Below, piece after piece: positions 1 through 6,189 of a DNA stretch of 6,352 nucleotides. Each line of letters starts with the position of its first letter. The first letter of the stretch is position 1. Origin of the DNA: Planctomycetaceae bacterium (GTDB taxonomy: Bacteria; Planctomycetota; UBA1135; GCA-002686595); NCBI GenBank assembly GCA_013360535.1, contig JABWBL010000211.1:1-6352 (forward strand), in the 5' to 3' direction. A model generated the notes under the pieces. It was not told where the DNA came from. It was given only the letters and a program-made list of their open reading frames with translations, and did no database searches. The translations under genes were made by a program, and so were the position numbers.

Positions 1-1
1 C

Positions 2-214
2 GACCTCGTCCTGCGGACCTCGCCGTCGACGGCGCAGCTGCGTCCCGAGCTGCGCCTCTCCCTCGGCGGCGGCCGCTTCAGCCGGCCGAGCAAGTTCGCC
101 GTGGGCGCGAGCTCCGGGTCGCTCGTGCTGCTCGACGTCGACGGCGACGGCCGGCGTGACCTGGTGACCGACAACCTGAACGTCTCGCGGCCGATCGTGC
201 TCCTGCAGCGCTAG
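2..214 (+). CDS. C-terminal end of an FG-GAP/VCBS repeat protein (5' truncated)
   Basis: The reading frame is open from the window edge to a TAG stop at 212-214, giving 70 residues with no start inside the window. The last third contains SLVLLDVDGDGRRDLV, a classic DxDGDGxxDLV calcium-binding loop of FG-GAP/VCBS repeats, which form blades of beta-propellers in exported bacterial proteins. The upstream part (LRPELRLSLGGGRF) resembles the strand leading into such a blade. The protein is probably secreted or surface exposed, but the signal peptide and the rest of the propeller lie outside the window. Its partner is unknown. It is followed by 97 nt before lepA, and nothing suggests co-transcription. 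Confidence 0.75.
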   Translation, partial: DLVLRTSPSTAQLRPELRLSLGGGRFSRPSKFAVGASSGSLVLLDVDGDGRRDLVTDNLNVSRPIVLLQR

Positions 215-277
215 GGAGGTCGAAAAGCGGGTCGGACGGCCCCTGCCGGGCGGATGGCCGGCTGGGGACGCGCTCCG

Positions 278-283
278 TATACT
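278..283 (+). promoter_or_regulatory. Candidate -10 box (TATACT) of lepA
   Basis: TATACT matches the TATAAT consensus at 5 of 6 positions and stands out in GC-rich surroundings. It would place a transcription start near 290 and a leader of roughly 20 nt before the TTG start at 312. No convincing -35 lies 16-18 nt upstream (TGGCCG at 17 nt), so the call rests on the -10 box and its position. The short leader has no clear Shine-Dalgarno sequence. Confidence 0.4.
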
Positions 284-311
284 CCTTGCCCCTCGCAAGC
301 GAGCAAACCCC

Positions 312-2126
312 TTGGAAAACCGTCTCGTCCGCAACTTCGCGATCATCGCGCACATCGACCACGGCAAGTCGACGCTCGCCGACCGCATGCTCGAGATCTC
401 GGGCGCCGTCGACAAGCGCGACATGAAGGCGCAGCTGCTCGACTCGATGGATCTGGAGCGCGAGCGCGGCATCACGATCAAGGCCAGCGCGGTCACGATC
501 CACCACTCGTACAAGGGCGAGCGCTACGAGCTCAACCTGATCGACACGCCGGGGCACGTCGACTTCAACTACGAGGTGCAGAAGGCGCTGCAGGCCTGCG
601 AAGGAGCGCTGCTGCTCGTCGACGCGAGCCAGGGCGTCGAGGCGCAGACGGTCGCCAACGCGTACCTCGCGGTCGAGGGGAACCTCGAGATCCTGCCGGT
701 GATCAACAAGATCGACCTGCCGCACGCGCGGCCCGAGGTCGTCAAGGAAGAGATCGAGAACTCGATCGGCGTCGACGCGACCGACGCGCTCGGCGTCAGC
801 GCGAAGTCGGGCCTGGGCGTGCGCGAGCTGCTCGACCAGATCGTGGTGAAGATCCCGGCGCCCAAGGGCAAGCCCGACGACCCGCTGCGAGCGCTGATCT
901 TCGACGCGCAGTACGACGAGTACCGCGGCATCATCGTGTACCTGCGCGTGGTCGACGGCACGATCCGCGAGCGCCAGCAGATCCACATGCTGGGCACCGA
1001 CAAGATCTACGAGGCGATCGAGATCGGGCGCTTCACGCCGAAGATGCTGCGCTGCGGCGAGCTCGGCCCGGGCGAGGTCGGCTACTTCATCTCGAACATC
1101 AAGAACCTCGGCGACGTGCGCATCGGCGACACGATGACGATCCACAAGGGGCCGAAGGTGGAGATGCTCCCCGGCTACCGACCGCCGATGCACATGGTGT
1201 ACGCGGACTTCTTCCCGACGAACACCGGCGACTTCGAGAGCCTGCGCGAGGGCCTGACCACGCTCTCGCTCTCCGACTCGTCCTTCGACTTCGAGGCCGT
1301 GACCAGCGAGGCGCTCGGCTTCGGCTTCCGCTGCGGCTTCCTCGGCCTGCTCCACATGGAGATCGTGCAGGAGCGCCTCGAGCGCGAGCACGACCTCGAC
1401 ATGATCCAGACGGCGCCGACGGTCACGTACCAGATCGTGCTCGCCGACGGCACCAACAAGCTGATCCAGTCGCCCGGACAGCTGCCGACGCCCGACAAGT
1501 ACGAGGAGATCCTCGAGCCCTACGCGCGCGTCTCGATCATGACGCCCAGCGAGTTCATCGGGAACGTGATGAAGATCGCCGCCGACCACCGCGGCGATTT
1601 CGTGCGTCAGGACCACCTGTCGCCGACGCGCGTGCAGCTCGTGTACGACCTGCCGCTGGGCGAGATCATCTACGACTTCTTCGACAAGCTGAAGAGCTCG
1701 ACGCGCGGCTACGGCACGCTCAACTACGAGATCTCCGGCTACAAGAAGTCCGAACTCGCCAAGCTGCGCATCCTCGTCAACGGCAAGGAAGTCGACGCGC
1801 TCACCTGCATCGTCCACAAGGACCAGGCCGAGTACCGCGGCCGCGCGATCATCAAGCGGATGCGCAAGGAGATCCCGCGCCACCTGTTCGAGATCGCCCT
1901 GCAGGCCGCCATCGACAGCCGCATCATCGCGCGCGAGTCGATCTCGGCCCTGCGCAAGGACGTCACCGCCAAGTGCTACGGCGGCGACGTCAGCCGCAAG
2001 CGCAAGCTGCTCGAGAAGCAGAAGGAAGGCAAGCGCCGCATGCGCCAGATCGGCAACGTCGACATCCCGCAAAAGGCCTTCCTCGCCGTCCTCGGCGGCG
2101 GCGACGACAGCGAGTCGAGCGACTAG
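312..2126 (+). CDS. lepA: Elongation factor 4 (LepA), ribosome-associated translational GTPase
   Basis: The gene is complete at 604 residues, the usual LepA length. LepA binds the bacterial ribosome and hydrolyses GTP; family work links it to back-translocation and to 30S subunit biogenesis. G motifs are all visible: G1 AHIDHGKST (13-21), G3 DTPGH (78-82, with His82 at the catalytic histidine position of translational GTPases), G4 NKID (132-135) and G5 SAK (163-165). EF-G-like domains II, III and V follow to roughly residue 485. The LepA-specific C-terminal domain then contains the signature YGGDVSRKRKLLEKQKEGKR and GNVDIPQKAFLAVL, followed by a short acidic tail GGGDDSESSD. The TTG start is chosen because ENRLVRNFAIIAHIDHGKS matches the compact family N-terminus and there is no ATG or GTG nearby in frame. 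No lepB (signal peptidase) follows, unlike in E. coli; the next gene is on the opposite strand. Confidence 0.97.
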   Translation: MENRLVRNFAIIAHIDHGKSTLADRMLEISGAVDKRDMKAQLLDSMDLERERGITIKASAVTIHHSYKGERYELNLIDTPGHVDFNYEVQKALQACEGALLLVDASQGVEAQTVANAYLAVEGNLEILPVINKIDLPHARPEVVKEEIENSIGVDATDALGVSAKSGLGVRELLDQIVVKIPAPKGKPDDPLRALIFDAQYDEYRGIIVYLRVVDGTIRERQQIHMLGTDKIYEAIEIGRFTPKMLRCGELGPGEVGYFISNIKNLGDVRIGDTMTIHKGPKVEMLPGYRPPMHMVYADFFPTNTGDFESLREGLTTLSLSDSSFDFEAVTSEALGFGFRCGFLGLLHMEIVQERLEREHDLDMIQTAPTVTYQIVLADGTNKLIQSPGQLPTPDKYEEILEPYARVSIMTPSEFIGNVMKIAADHRGDFVRQDHLSPTRVQLVYDLPLGEIIYDFFDKLKSSTRGYGTLNYEISGYKKSELAKLRILVNGKEVDALTCIVHKDQAEYRGRAIIKRMRKEIPRHLFEIALQAAIDSRIIARESISALRKDVTAKCYGGDVSRKRKLLEKQKEGKRRMRQIGNVDIPQKAFLAVLGGGDDSESSD

Positions 2127-2128
2127 CC

Positions 2129-2154
2129 GCGCGACCGTTCTTGGCTACTCGCGC
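2129..2154. terminator. Weak candidate bidirectional hairpin between convergent genes
   Basis: GCGCGA (2129-2134) is complementary to TCGCGC (2149-2154), giving a 6-bp stem with a 14-nt loop. It sits in the 36-nt gap between the stops of lepA and the facing minus-strand gene, where a shared terminator is expected. There is no U-tract on either side and the loop is long, so this is only a positional suggestion. Confidence 0.22.
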
Positions 2155-2162
2155 AACCTCGT

Positions 2163-2954
2163 CTATCGGCTTCGCATCCACTCCTCGAGCGCTTCACGCT
2201 TGAGGTCACGTATTCGCTGCAACTTGCTCTCGATGGAGTAGGTGTCCCTCGTCGAGTAGGTGAAGGCGACGTTGATGCCGAAGCCGAACTGCCCGGAACC
2301 GGTTGTGCTGAACAACGCCTCCGGGCCGTCCTGCCGATGCGGCATTGCCGGGGGTTCTCCGTCGTGCCAGAGGTGGACCCCTTCTCCGCGCTCCCACTTG
2401 GTGCGCATGTCCAGCTCGATCTCGGACAGCGCCTCCTCGGCCAAGGGTCGTGCGATCTTCTCGAAGCGCTCCCGGATCCGACCAAGCTCCTCTGCTGAGG
2501 GGCTTGGATCCGGAGCCGCTCCAGATCGCCCCACGACATCCAACCGAAGGATTTCACGCAGTTCGGACTCGCGCCGTTCCTCCGAGAACTCCGCGAACTG
2601 CCCCTTGGCGATCTCGAGCCCCACTTCATCGCGGCGCGCTTGCGGAAGCGCCTCCAGATCCCCGAATCGCAGCTCCTTCCGCCGCAGTCGACCGACGATC
2701 TCGCTGGGCGACAAGGCCTCGATGTGCGGGGAATCCGCTGCGGCCTGTGCGGTCGCGGGAGCGGCAGGCAATGGCGTCAACGTTCGCCCTTCGGGGCTCG
2801 AATCGCCCGTGGCGGTGGAGTGGCGCGACAGCGGGACGGCTCCGCTGGAGTCCGTCCCGTCGTCACGCGCGATCCAGAGACCCGCCGCGACCCCGAGCAA
2901 CAGCGCCCCCGCGGTCACGGCGACAAGTTGATTTGATCCGAGCCGAGTCGCCAT
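2163..2954 (-). CDS. Uncharacterised single-pass membrane-anchored protein
   Basis: I do not recognise this 263-residue protein. It has a short N-terminus, one hydrophobic segment at about residues 10-29 (LVAVTAGALLLGVAAGLWIA), and a Ser/Thr/Pro/Ala-rich linker to about residue 75. After that comes a highly charged, helix-rich region with Arg/Glu/Leu patterns suggestive of coiled coil (for example ERRESELREILRL and ERFEKIARPLAEEALSEIEL). A Gly/Phe-rich stretch (SGQFGFGINVAFTYS) precedes a final charged helix ending EALEEWMRSR. The layout suggests a membrane anchor with an extracytoplasmic helical domain; topology is inferred. ATG at 2954 is preferred because it sits just before the hydrophobic segment and 7 nt after the stop of the upstream gene 2962-3492. 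This spacing suggests an operon with translational coupling, consistent with the lack of a good Shine-Dalgarno. The frame extends further upstream only as antisense of that gene. Confidence 0.72.
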   Translation of the reverse strand: MATRLGSNQLVAVTAGALLLGVAAGLWIARDDGTDSSGAVPLSRHSTATGDSSPEGRTLTPLPAAPATAQAAADSPHIEALSPSEIVGRLRRKELRFGDLEALPQARRDEVGLEIAKGQFAEFSEERRESELREILRLDVVGRSGAAPDPSPSAEELGRIRERFEKIARPLAEEALSEIELDMRTKWERGEGVHLWHDGEPPAMPHRQDGPEALFSTTGSGQFGFGINVAFTYSTRDTYSIESKLQRIRDLKREALEEWMRSR

Positions 2955-2961
2955 GCTGGGC

Positions 2962-3492
2962 TCAGTTGCTGCAAGCCGTGCAGGTGAACGTCCCGTCCGC
3001 AGTGACCGCGCCCTCGAAGCTCGAACCCGGAGTCCAGCAGTTCTTCGAGTAGATCTCGCCGCCGACGCTGAAGTGGGTTGAGCCCCCGCAATCCACTCCG
3101 GTAATGTCTTCGTAGACGATGTCAGGGTCGATCGGGCCGTAGTTCTTGGCGACGATCCGACCGCCTCCAACCCCGGAGGAGCCAACGTATCCAGCCCGGT
3201 AGATCACGCCCCCGCAGAAGAAGTTCGTCCAGACGGAAACCCGCATCCAAGGCGTACATGGGTACGACATCACGCAGGAATTCGACACGACCCAGCACGC
3301 ACCACTGTGGTTCGAGATGATTGCGATGGCGCCGGCGTCGCCGGGATCACAACTGTTCGAGTAGGTCGGCGCAGCCGTGGTGTCTACGCAGCCAGGACAC
3401 GGTGCACCCTGATTCTCCGGCCCGAACATGGAGGCACGGGCCGAAACGAGCAGAGTTAGCGACAGACCAACGGCAAATGAACGAGCCAGCAT
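2962..3492 (-). CDS. Small secreted Cys-rich protein, function unknown
   Basis: The product is 176 residues. A signal peptide is visible: Arg4, hydrophobic core AVGLSLTLLVS, and an A-R-A cleavage site with predicted cut after residue 20. The mature part has 11 cysteines, with a CxxC near each end (CPGC at 32-35 and CTAC at 171-174), and is rich in Gly, Ser, Tyr and Trp. This is typical of a disulfide-stabilised extracellular beta protein. I do not recognise a family and assign no function. The start at 3492 is favoured over an upstream in-frame ATG at 3603 for three reasons: it begins the signal peptide, it has GAGGA about 7 nt upstream, and the likely promoter lies downstream of 3603. It is the first gene of a two-gene unit with the membrane-anchored protein 2163-2954. 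Confidence 0.75.
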   Translation of the reverse strand: MLARSFAVGLSLTLLVSARASMFGPENQGAPCPGCVDTTAAPTYSNSCDPGDAGAIAIISNHSGACWVVSNSCVMSYPCTPWMRVSVWTNFFCGGVIYRAGYVGSSGVGGGRIVAKNYGPIDPDIVYEDITGVDCGGSTHFSVGGEIYSKNCWTPGSSFEGAVTADGTFTCTACSN

Positions 3493-3497
3493 TGAGT

Positions 3498-3545
3498 TCC
3501 TCGGTCGGAAGGGACTGAGGCTCCTCGGTCGGAAGGGACTGAGGC
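3498..3545 (-). repeat. Two perfect tandem 24-bp repeats in a 5' leader, each a potential RBS hairpin
   Basis: Units 3498-3521 and 3522-3545 are identical. Read on the minus strand, each unit runs CCTCAGTC, a 6-nt CCTTCC loop, then GACCGAGGA. The arms can pair over 8 positions with one A-C mismatch; on the plus strand the same position is a G-T wobble. The 3' arm of the gene-proximal unit supplies the GAGGA that serves as Shine-Dalgarno for the start at 3492. The leader therefore carries two ribosome-binding-like motifs, each facing its own complementary CCTC. Because 24 is a multiple of 3, the unit also reads as a repeated LSPFRPR peptide if translation is drawn from further upstream, but that reading is not favoured. 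Confidence 0.85.
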
Positions 3546-3564
3546 GCCGCAGTCTGTTGGACAG

Positions 3565-3593
3565 ACCGTAGGCACGCCGGGGGAGGCTGTCAA
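3565..3593 (-). promoter_or_regulatory. Sigma70-like promoter of the Cys-rich/membrane protein operon
   Basis: On the minus strand a perfect -35 TTGACA (3588-3593) is separated by exactly 17 nt from TACGGT (3565-3570), which keeps the T, A and final T of the -10 consensus. Transcription would begin near 3558, giving a leader of about 65 nt that includes both 24-bp repeats. Upstream DNA (about 3605-3630) is relatively AT-rich, as an UP-like region could be. An inverted repeat GTCTGT-TGG-ACAGAC (3552-3566) overlaps the -10 and start site and could be an operator. Confidence 0.55.
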
Positions 3594-3787
3594 CCCAGCA
3601 CACTTGGGAGTGATTCTGAATTCGAATCCGTGAGCCATTGCAAGACGCAGCAACTCGCGCTCAGGCGCGAATACCTGCCACGCGGACAAGCGGGCAACCA
3701 GCAGGTCGAAGCAACTGAGCACGGGTGGTCTGGATTGGGATTTCCTTCCCGTCCGGCGAGATTCCTGGGGGGCGGCGCAGGCGCGGG

Positions 3788-3816
3788 CTGACGAACGGAG
3801 GCGGCTGGGGTAGCTT
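3788..3816 (+). promoter_or_regulatory. Weak candidate promoter of the P-domain protein gene
   Basis: CTGACG (3788-3793, 4 of 6 to TTGACA) is followed after 17 nt by TAGCTT (3811-3816, 3 of 6 to TATAAT). Transcription would start near 3823, leaving a leader of under 20 nt. No canonical Shine-Dalgarno is at proper spacing before ATG 3840. A small hairpin (GAGC-TGA-GCTC at 3823-3833, extended by GGG/CCC with a T bulge) lies directly before the start codon. Confidence 0.27.
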
Positions 3817-3839
3817 CGGGGTGAGCTGAGCTCCCCACC

Positions 3840-5462
3840 ATGATCCGCACCTTGACCCTGGCCATTTTCGTGGCGGCGAGCGCGCTGGCGGTGCCGCGTG
3901 CGGCGGCGCAGTGCGTCTCGAACGGTCCGGGTGGCTTCGTGCCAGCTCCGGGGGCGCAGAACGGGCTGTGGCCGAACGTGCTGCCGACGGGGAGCCTGCT
4001 CTCGACGCAACCGGTGACGGTGCCTGCGGGCGCGAGCGTGATCCACTCGGTGAAGTTCGCGCTGAAGCACACGTTTGCGGACGACGTGCAGCTCGTGCTG
4101 ATCTCGCCCTCGGGCACGGCCTACAACCTGCTGCAGACGAACGACGGCGTCGCGGGTGGCGGTTGCGCGAGCGATTTCTTCGGTGTGTACGAGCTCGTCG
4201 ATCCCATCGCGGGCCTGCGGTGCCTTCCGGTGCTGCCGCTGCCCTGCGGAGCGCCGCAGATCGCGCCGGGCACGTACCTGCAACACTTCGGCGCGTGGCC
4301 CAACGGCGCCGCGGGGATCGTGAACCTGCCGCTCGAGCGCATCCCGCTCGCCAGCGGCAACTGGACACTCGCGATCCACGACTGGTTCGTCGGTTCCGAC
4401 AACGGCGCGCTGCTCAACTGGGAGCTGTGCTTCGGAGCGCCGACGCCGGCGCCGCCGACGAGCGCGAATCCGCAGCAATGCACGCTCCCCGCGAGCGGCG
4501 GCCCGTTTCCTTCGACCGGCACGAGCGGCAATTGGCCGTCGACGTTGCCGTCCGCGCCGCTCGTCGCTCCGCTCGCGATCCAGATCCCCGCCAGCGCCTC
4601 GCGCATCGAGGCCGTGCGCATCGACGGGCTGCAACACAGCTGGCTCGGCGACGTGCAGCTCGTGCTCGAGTCCCCCACCGGCGCGCGCTTCAACCTGCTC
4701 CAGACGAACGACGGCCAGATCGGCGGCGGCTGCCCCGCGGACCTCGCCGGCGACTACGTGTTCGTCGACGCCGTCGCCGGTCAGGATCCCTGCGGAAATC
4801 CGCTGTTCTTCCCGCCTTGTCCGGGTTCGCTGCTGCCGCAGGGCATGTACGCGCAGTCCTGGGGAGCTTGGCCCGCGGGCACGGGCGGCATCCAGAACGT
4901 TCCGCTGCACCAGATCCCGCTCGCGAGCGGCACTTGGAAGCTGCTCGCCTACGACTGGTTCCTGCCGGCCGATTCCGGCAGTTTCACGAGCTGGTCGATG
5001 TGCTTCGACGTCGCCGGTTCGCCCGCCACCTTCTGCACGCCCCAGCCGCCGGGGACGTCGAGTGGCTGCCTGCCGCAGATCGCCGCGAGCGCGTACCCGA
5101 GCCTGAGCGGCGCGAGCCCGTGCGTCGTCACGATCAGCGCCGTCGAAGGCGCGAAGACCGGGCTCGTCTTCTACGGCGTCAACGGCCAGCTCGCGACGCC
5201 GTGGTGCGCGACGTCGAGCAACTTCCTGTGCATCAAGACGCCGATCCAGCGCACCGAGACCTCGATGACCGGCGGCACCGCCGGCGCCTGCGACGGCCAG
5301 ATCGTGCTCGACTGGGACCAATGGCAGGCGACGCACGTCGGCGCGCTCGGCCAGCCGTGGACCGCTGGCGCGCACGCGTGGCTGCAGGGCTGGTTCCGCG
5401 ACCCGCCCGCGTGCAAGACGACGTCGCTCTCCGAGGGCGTCGAGCTCGTCTGGCAGCCTTGA
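3840..5462 (+). CDS. Secreted protein with two tandem P-domain-like repeats and a C-terminal module
   Basis: The product is 540 residues. A signal peptide (hydrophobic LTLAIFVAASALAV, site A-A-A before Gln24) points to export. Two homologous repeats follow, at about 24-205 and 212-398. Each starts with a Cys and a Pro/Gly-rich stretch. Each then has a DVQLVL..SP(S/T)G core (Asp82 and Asp271), an NLLQTNDG motif and a PLASGxW(T/K)L...DWF segment (Trp175 and Trp366). Both end in a LxxWxxCF-like strand. This pattern matches the P (Homo B) jelly-roll domain, known as a companion of subtilisin-like proteases. No protease catalytic domain is present, so the repeats probably act in binding or structure. 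Residues 399-540 form a separate Cys-containing module with GLVFYGVNG (441-449) and GWFRDPP (from 517), a style I associate with secreted planctomycete proteins. Paired cysteines suggest disulfides. The exact role is unknown. The gene converges on the adenosyltransferase with only 7 nt between stops. Confidence 0.85.
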   Translation: MIRTLTLAIFVAASALAVPRAAAQCVSNGPGGFVPAPGAQNGLWPNVLPTGSLLSTQPVTVPAGASVIHSVKFALKHTFADDVQLVLISPSGTAYNLLQTNDGVAGGGCASDFFGVYELVDPIAGLRCLPVLPLPCGAPQIAPGTYLQHFGAWPNGAAGIVNLPLERIPLASGNWTLAIHDWFVGSDNGALLNWELCFGAPTPAPPTSANPQQCTLPASGGPFPSTGTSGNWPSTLPSAPLVAPLAIQIPASASRIEAVRIDGLQHSWLGDVQLVLESPTGARFNLLQTNDGQIGGGCPADLAGDYVFVDAVAGQDPCGNPLFFPPCPGSLLPQGMYAQSWGAWPAGTGGIQNVPLHQIPLASGTWKLLAYDWFLPADSGSFTSWSMCFDVAGSPATFCTPQPPGTSSGCLPQIAASAYPSLSGASPCVVTISAVEGAKTGLVFYGVNGQLATPWCATSSNFLCIKTPIQRTETSMTGGTAGACDGQIVLDWDQWQATHVGALGQPWTAGAHAWLQGWFRDPPACKTTSLSEGVELVWQP

Positions 5463-5472
5463 GGGCACCTCA
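5460..5472. other. Mirror-image stop codons at a compact convergent junction
   Basis: TGAGG (5460-5464), GCA, CCTCA (5468-5472) is a perfect inverted repeat made of the two TGA stops and the bases after them. The junction leaves only 7 nt between the coding regions, so any terminator must lie within the opposing genes. The 5-bp stem is too short to call a terminator. Confidence 0.4.
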
Positions 5473-6042
5473 GCGCGAGGCGCCGGGCTTCCAGAGCACG
5501 TCGAGCTTGCCGTTGTCGTTGGCGGCGCGCGCGAAGACGAACAGCAGGTCCGAGAGGCGGTTGAGGTAGCGGATCACCTCGGGGTTGATGCGTTCGGCCT
5601 CCTCGGGGAACGACGCGAGCGCGGTGACGTTGCGCTCGGCACGGCGGCAGACGGTGCGTGCGACGTGCAGCCACGCGGCGGCGGGATGGCCACCGGGCAG
5701 CACGAACGACGTGAGCGGCGCGAGCGACTCGTTGACCGCGTCGAGGTCGCGCTCGAGGTGCGTCGTGTAACTCGCCGTGATGCGCAGCTTGTCGCCGGCG
5801 GCTCCGGGAACGCACAAGTCGGCGCCGACGTCGAAGAGCTCGTTCTGGATGCGGCGCAGGACGAGCGCGAGCGGCTCCGGCACGTTGCCCTGCACGAGCG
5901 CGAGCCCGAGCACGCTCGAGAGCTCGTCGACCGTGCCGTAGGACTCGATGCGCAGGTGGTGCTTGGGCAGGCGCGTGCCGTCGCCCAGCGACGTCGTGCC
6001 GTCGTCGCCGGTCTTCGTGTAGATGCGGTTCAGGCGGACCAT
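5470..6042 (-). CDS. pduO: PduO-type corrinoid (cob(I)alamin) adenosyltransferase
   Basis: The product is 190 residues, the normal size of the stand-alone PduO/MMAB catalytic domain. It transfers the 5'-deoxyadenosyl group of ATP to the cobalt of reduced corrinoid, giving adenosylcobalamin or its precursor, in the cytoplasm and typically as a trimer. Visible signatures are the ATP-binding N-terminus YTKTGDDGTTSL (8-19), YGTVDELSS (35-43), SFVLPGG (112-118), the ARTVCRRAER helix (128-137) with the conserved arginines and Glu136, and YLNRLSDLLFVFAR (159-172). The ATG at 6042 is chosen because MVRLNRIYTKTGD fits the family start; the frame stays open upstream only through a palindrome. No Shine-Dalgarno is visible. 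It is divergent from a lipoprotein gene, with which it shares a mirrored upstream region. No cobalamin riboswitch or adenosylcobalamin-dependent enzyme gene is seen nearby. The symbol refers to the family; no propanediol-use genes are present. Confidence 0.95.
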   Translation of the reverse strand: MVRLNRIYTKTGDDGTTSLGDGTRLPKHHLRIESYGTVDELSSVLGLALVQGNVPEPLALVLRRIQNELFDVGADLCVPGAAGDKLRITASYTTHLERDLDAVNESLAPLTSFVLPGGHPAAAWLHVARTVCRRAERNVTALASFPEEAERINPEVIRYLNRLSDLLFVFARAANDNGKLDVLWKPGASR

Positions 6043-6048
6043 GCCGCG

Positions 6049-6054
6049 AAAATA
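6049..6054 (-). promoter_or_regulatory. Candidate -10 box (TATTTT) of the adenosyltransferase gene
   Basis: On the minus strand TATTTT lies in the left palindrome arm with 6 nt between it and the A of ATG 6042. A transcript starting at normal distance from this box would begin at or next to the start codon, that is, be leaderless, which fits the missing Shine-Dalgarno. No good -35 is found 16-18 nt upstream. Confidence 0.35.
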
Positions 6055-6183
6055 CCGATCCGGCGAAATGCCGAGCCAGAGCAATCTTCTCTGCAAACCG
6101 CAGCCTGCGTCAGCGGCGCTGCCGCCGACGCAGGCTGTGGTTGGCAGAAAAGATTGCTCTGGCTCGGCATTTCGCCGGATCGG

Positions 6184-6189
6184 TATTTT
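6184..6189 (+). promoter_or_regulatory. Candidate -10 box (TATTTT) of the lipoprotein gene, mirror copy
   Basis: This is the mirror copy of the box at 6049-6054, in the right palindrome arm, with 7 nt between it and the A of ATG 6197. As for its twin, the position favours a leaderless mRNA, and the expected -35 region (GGCTCG at 17 nt) is a poor match. Confidence 0.35.

Larger units (their letters stand above)
3493..3839. other. Divergent intergenic region of 347 bp
   Basis: No credible gene lies here. Besides the leader repeats and the minus-strand promoter listed separately, it contains GATTC-TGAATTC-GAATC (3612-3628), an AT-richer dyad just upstream of the minus-strand -35. It also holds a perfect TCGCGC-TCAG-GCGCGA hairpin (3655-3670), then GC-rich sequence without obvious structure until the start region of the 3840 gene. 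The dyads are candidate regulator sites for one or both divergent units. Confidence 0.5.

Noticed and set aside
215..220. Perfect Shine-Dalgarno GGAGGT after the first stop codon
   Set aside because: No ATG, GTG or TTG follows at 4-12 nt, and lepA starts about 90 nt away.
78..2072. Very long minus-strand open frame opposite lepA
   Set aside because: Its product is an Arg/Val/Asp/Leu-rich low-complexity sequence typical of the antisense of a high-GC gene, and the plus strand encodes an unmistakable LepA.
254..2203. 649-codon plus-strand frame overlapping lepA
   Set aside because: It is a shifted reading of lepA with Arg/Pro/Ala-rich composition and no domain; the conserved GTPase motifs are in the 312-2126 frame.
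2962..3603. Longer start for the Cys-rich protein at 3603
   Set aside because: It would put 37 Arg-rich residues before the signal peptide and lies upstream of the likely promoter; the start at 3492 has a Shine-Dalgarno.
3456..5468. Long minus-strand frame opposite the P-domain gene
   Set aside because: The product is Arg/Ala-rich without recognisable motifs, while the plus strand has a signal peptide and two repeated domains.
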